From Hymenolepis diminuta (lineage: Eukaryota; Platyhelminthes; Cestoda; Cyclophyllidea; Hymenolepididae), in NCBI GenBank assembly GCA_900708905.1, contig CAADRB010000047.1, positions 1,056,354 to 1,120,353 of the forward strand: a DNA stretch of 64,000 nt. The letters are read 5' to 3'. Shown here in pieces: positions 60,501-64,000 of the stretch. Under the pieces are notes generated by a model that was not told the origin of the DNA, searched no databases, and saw only the letters and a list, made by a program, of their open reading frames with translations. The position numbers and the translations under genes are program-made. Each line of letters begins with the position of its first letter. The stretch's first letter is position 1.

Positions 60501-63500
60501 GTTTGCGATATATACAACTGTTCCAGGCTAACATTCAAGAGGCGAGGTAGGATATTAAATAAACTGCATAGAATATTAGCCATGTATTCAAGTTCTTTAA
60601 CCACAAATTGTCTGTTTTGTAAGTCATTCAGAAGGAGATAAAAGAATTTAAATGGCACTGTCTGCTTTTATTATTAAAATCGTTTGAAAAGTAAAGATCC
60701 TATCAACAATGAGGGTTGGACAGAGATCGCTAATTATAAGTTTTACTATTGTTGCGGAAAAATGCACTTTAATAACTATTTTCAAAGTTGAGTATTTCAC
60801 AAATCAGTTCGAATTTAACTGATAATTAAATAAAAACCATAGGAGTTATTACTACTTTATCCGCATTCATTATAAATCATCTTAACTGTAACTGAGACCT
60901 AAATCCGCTCTATTTTATATCCCATTCGGTTAAACAATCAATTTTGAGCTGCTCCTTAGTATTATAGTGTAAATTATAATAAACTTAGAAATAAAAAAAT
61001 TTAATTCACGAGGAATTATTATCTGATTGCTCCTCTCCAAGCAAAAGGTCGGATATGGCAGCACAATTTTACAAAAATGCAAATGAAGACAAATACAAAG
61101 CAAAGCAAATACAAATATATATGAGAACTATTGCAGAATGGAGGAATGGCTTTAAGTTTGATCGGAGCCTTAATCTATCTCAAGACTTTAAACTGGTTTA
61201 TTTCTGAGAATTTCAATTCCCATGAATCTTTCACAAGATTATCTATCTTATTCTTATATTTAATTTACAAATTTTAGATTCAGGCTAAATCTACTCATTT
61301 TTCTGCCCCTTATTATATTACTTTGTATTCAACTCACTGAACAATTTTCATTGGTGTAGTCATCAGAATGTTTAAAGTTTTGGGAAAATTGTATCTGTTT
61401 TTAACAGATACATAGTTGTTTACCTTTCTTCGAAAAAGTTTTCCATTGTCTGAACTTGAATCGATTCAAACTTGTTTAAACAAAGGACATCTTGAATGGG
61501 GAGAATAAAAAGAAGTAGATTCTATCTGCATTATGCAGGACTCATTGTTGTAGAGGGCCTCTATATGATTTCAAATTTGATCAAAAGAGATGTCAAACAT
61601 TTCTTAAACCACCCATTTTCTTTCACATTCCATATTTGAGAGTTAAGTAATTATATATATAACATAATCTGTATATTAGTAAAATAGTTCAGTTGATTTT
61701 GGGAGAAGGTGGATGATAAAATGGAAGAAGCCGGACACTCATGTGAGTCTTATTTCATCTAAGTTTCAGAATCCCCAGGTTATCTGCCTTTGCAACTTTA
61801 ATCTTCAAAACTTTACCATATTTCTGTAATATAGTTAACATGGGCAACAGGATCTCACGTGGTTACAAAGCCACCTTCTGTTTATTTCTCATTGAAACTC
61901 ACTCCCCTTCAGTTTATTTAGAAGGGCCATGAAGAACCTGGAGCTTAGTCCGAGTCTTAAATGAACCTGTAAATTCCACCTTTGTGTGAATTAAGATAAG
62001 CTAGAAACACAAATTCTAAAATTCGAAGGAGCTTAGTTAGCTTCTTTCCTTCTCGTCAAAACTCCAATGTCACACTAAAAAATAAAGCATATGAAAATGT
62101 ATCGATCTTAAAAATTGACGTGTTTGAGTTCAAAATATGATCCGGCACTTGCTGGGAACTAGAACTCTCTCTTAGTCGAGAAAGAGTTCTTAATCTGAGA
62201 ATTTCAATTTCTGTCAATCTCTCACGAGGTTACCTAGACGCATTCTTATAATTAATTAGCAAATATTGGACATAAATGCCATGACTACCGGTTCAGACAA
62301 CGTTTTGACCTCACTCTAAGATGCGTCGATGTTTCATATGACCTTGACAAAGTCTACGTCTTAGCAACAGTTAACCAAATACCAGAAAACATGCACTCAC
62401 GTGTCTAATTGGCAAACACTGATTTAACCAATCAGGGTGCGAAAATCAACAGCTTAATCAGAGAAACTTTATCGGCATCATATCTACAATTTTGGTTTTA
62501 GGCAGCTATCATAAAAACCATTGTGAATAAATAATCAAATGAATTAATCATAGTGTTAGCACACACTCTTGTTCATATTGTGACCTCCATGTCAATGAAA
62601 TGACAAAGAAGGAGCATAATTTACTGTTTCCGATACTTAATAACAGCTTTTTAATTGGTTGACCTAATTGTTAAAAGACTTATGAACTGATAGACTCCCA
62701 AAGTAAAATGCGTCACATTATCTCTCACTGGGATTTGTATCAATCTAGGAGGGAGAAAAAAAGTTACTTGTCACAATTCGTGGGAATAGGAAAAAGGTGA
62801 TATATATTTAGTTCGACAAATAAACTTGATTGCGGGTTACACTTGACCGTGCCCGGCTGTCTGATTGGTTGGCAGATAATCCGCGCTCTTTGCACAATTG
62901 CAACATGTTTCTTTAATATTTTTGCCACTTAGAAATATGCCAACCAAGCTATCTAATTACATAGGCAAAAATTATCTCAATTAGTCATGAAAATAACTCA
63001 TGCCGTGTTGTATTAAATTACACATTCTTGATCGAAGCGGCTTATCGATTATCGATTTCATTGGTTTGTAGCCGGGTGATTTGGCGGGAGAATTGGTTAA
63101 AGTAAGTATTACGATTCGCATAATAAACCGATGGAAAAAGTGGCTTCAAATTGAGACTTCAGTTGGGTTTTTACGAGTTTGCTCATTAGGTTGCACAGGC
63201 TGAAACACGTCTCCTTTGGCGACTGTATGTGCTAGCGCGCATCGAATAACTGTGCGCCACGTAAGAAACTGCCATCAATCAAATACACCCAGCTTTTACG
63301 CGTGCGAGCACCTAGTGTATTTTGTGAGACGACGTTTAGAGGTAGTAAGTCTGGCTCTTTTCACAGCACCCATTCACCTCAAAATACGCTTTTTAAATAC
63401 TCGGCTTTAGCTACTTATTACCGATCTACTATTTTCCGATGAGAGAAGAAGCCCTACCTGCATTTTAGCCAGAATGAATGAACTACAAGGCTGTTTTTTT

Positions 63501-64000
63501 CAAGTACTTTTTATCTAATGACCCGTGTACGGGCTTGTTTAACGTGTACTAGGCCGCTTATTCCTGTTAAAACCTACTGAATTAAGTCGCTATGCGGCTT
63601 CAAATCAATCCGGAGTAACTGACGCAAATCGACAACAGCACATGCACGATTAAGAAGTGACTCATCGGGCCTTCTTAAAGCTGATTCAGCAACTGGAGAC
63701 CATTTAGTAGATTCTTATCGTTATCAAATTCTTAATACACATCCTCCTGATTTCAATTGGCTCATTTTCGATCGATAATCGAATCTAATTGGTGAATCAA
63801 GCTAACACTTGCTAAATCATTAAAAACCATTAGATAATAACTATATCAAGAGTTCGTTTAGCATACCTATTAATTGACGCAGGGACTATAACATTAACTG
63901 ACCCCAACAACCTGATAATAGAAAAAAATCAAAATTGCAGTGCATTGTTCCATATTTTTGGAGTAGTCGATTGTAGCAACAAAATACCGATTATCAGCAC
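57541..64000. other. Non-coding, no supported gene
   Basis: AT-rich with islands of higher G+C at 58500-58740, 59400-59580 and 62840-63410. The island near 62840 contains an inverted CCAAT motif (GATTGGTTGG) and resembles a promoter or enhancer, but no start site or gene could be tied to it. A possible 30-nt exon lies at 63072-63101. Open frames at 58508-58783 and 63216-63410 are not recognised. Confidence 0.5.
58475..58492. repeat. (CT)9 microsatellite
   Basis: Perfect CT dinucleotide run of 18 bases, 16 bp upstream of a G+C-richer block. No function is implied. Confidence 0.5.

Noticed and set aside
1..64000. CRISPR array, operon or bacterial-type gene cluster
   Set aside because: No regularly spaced repeats and no dense open frames; spliced gene structure and animal transposons show this is eukaryotic DNA.

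Overview
The window reads as animal nuclear DNA. It is AT-rich (roughly one third G+C by eye) and almost entirely non-coding. Only one complete protein gene can be assembled with confidence: a seven-exon dual-specificity phosphatase of the DUSP12/YVH1 family at 1520-7748 on the + strand. Its first five introns are tiny (37, 58, 39, 41 and 76 bp) and its last is about 5.1 kb. Very short introns near the 5' end of a gene, together with interspersed Gypsy-type LTR elements and mariners, suggest a parasitic flatworm (Platyhelminthes). The phylum is an inference; no species-diagnostic sequence was recognised.

Layout. 1-444 holds a probable piggyBac end (hairpin, inverted-repeat tip and TTAA). 445-1519 is the upstream flank of the phosphatase gene. 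1520-7748 is the phosphatase; its large last intron carries SINE-like repeats, a diverged tandem duplication and a strong G-quadruplex motif. 9669-10827 is a dead Tc1/mariner-superfamily element. 12060-12239 is a possible promoter and first coding exon of an unidentified gene. 18148-20627 is an old mariner interrupted by a younger, oppositely oriented mariner whose middle is a 742-bp assembly gap (N). 31455-31880, 39624-41971 and 56972-57540 hold copies of one LTR family, all in + orientation; one locus keeps a decayed Gypsy-type gag and a primer-binding-site-like 18-mer repeated three times in tandem. At least four copies of a tRNA-derived SINE-like family (A), all with pol III polarity on the - strand, and two copies of a second family (B) are scattered through the window.

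The remaining roughly 45 kb is AT-rich sequence with no recognisable gene. It is an intergenic desert or large intron(s). A chance calculation from base composition says that open frames up to about 120 codons are expected here, so most open frames were not annotated.

No coordinated gene system (operon, CRISPR, gene cluster) is present. The most informative features are the complete phosphatase gene model, the nested mariners with target-site evidence for their order of insertion, and the LTR family with the triplicated primer-site-like repeat.
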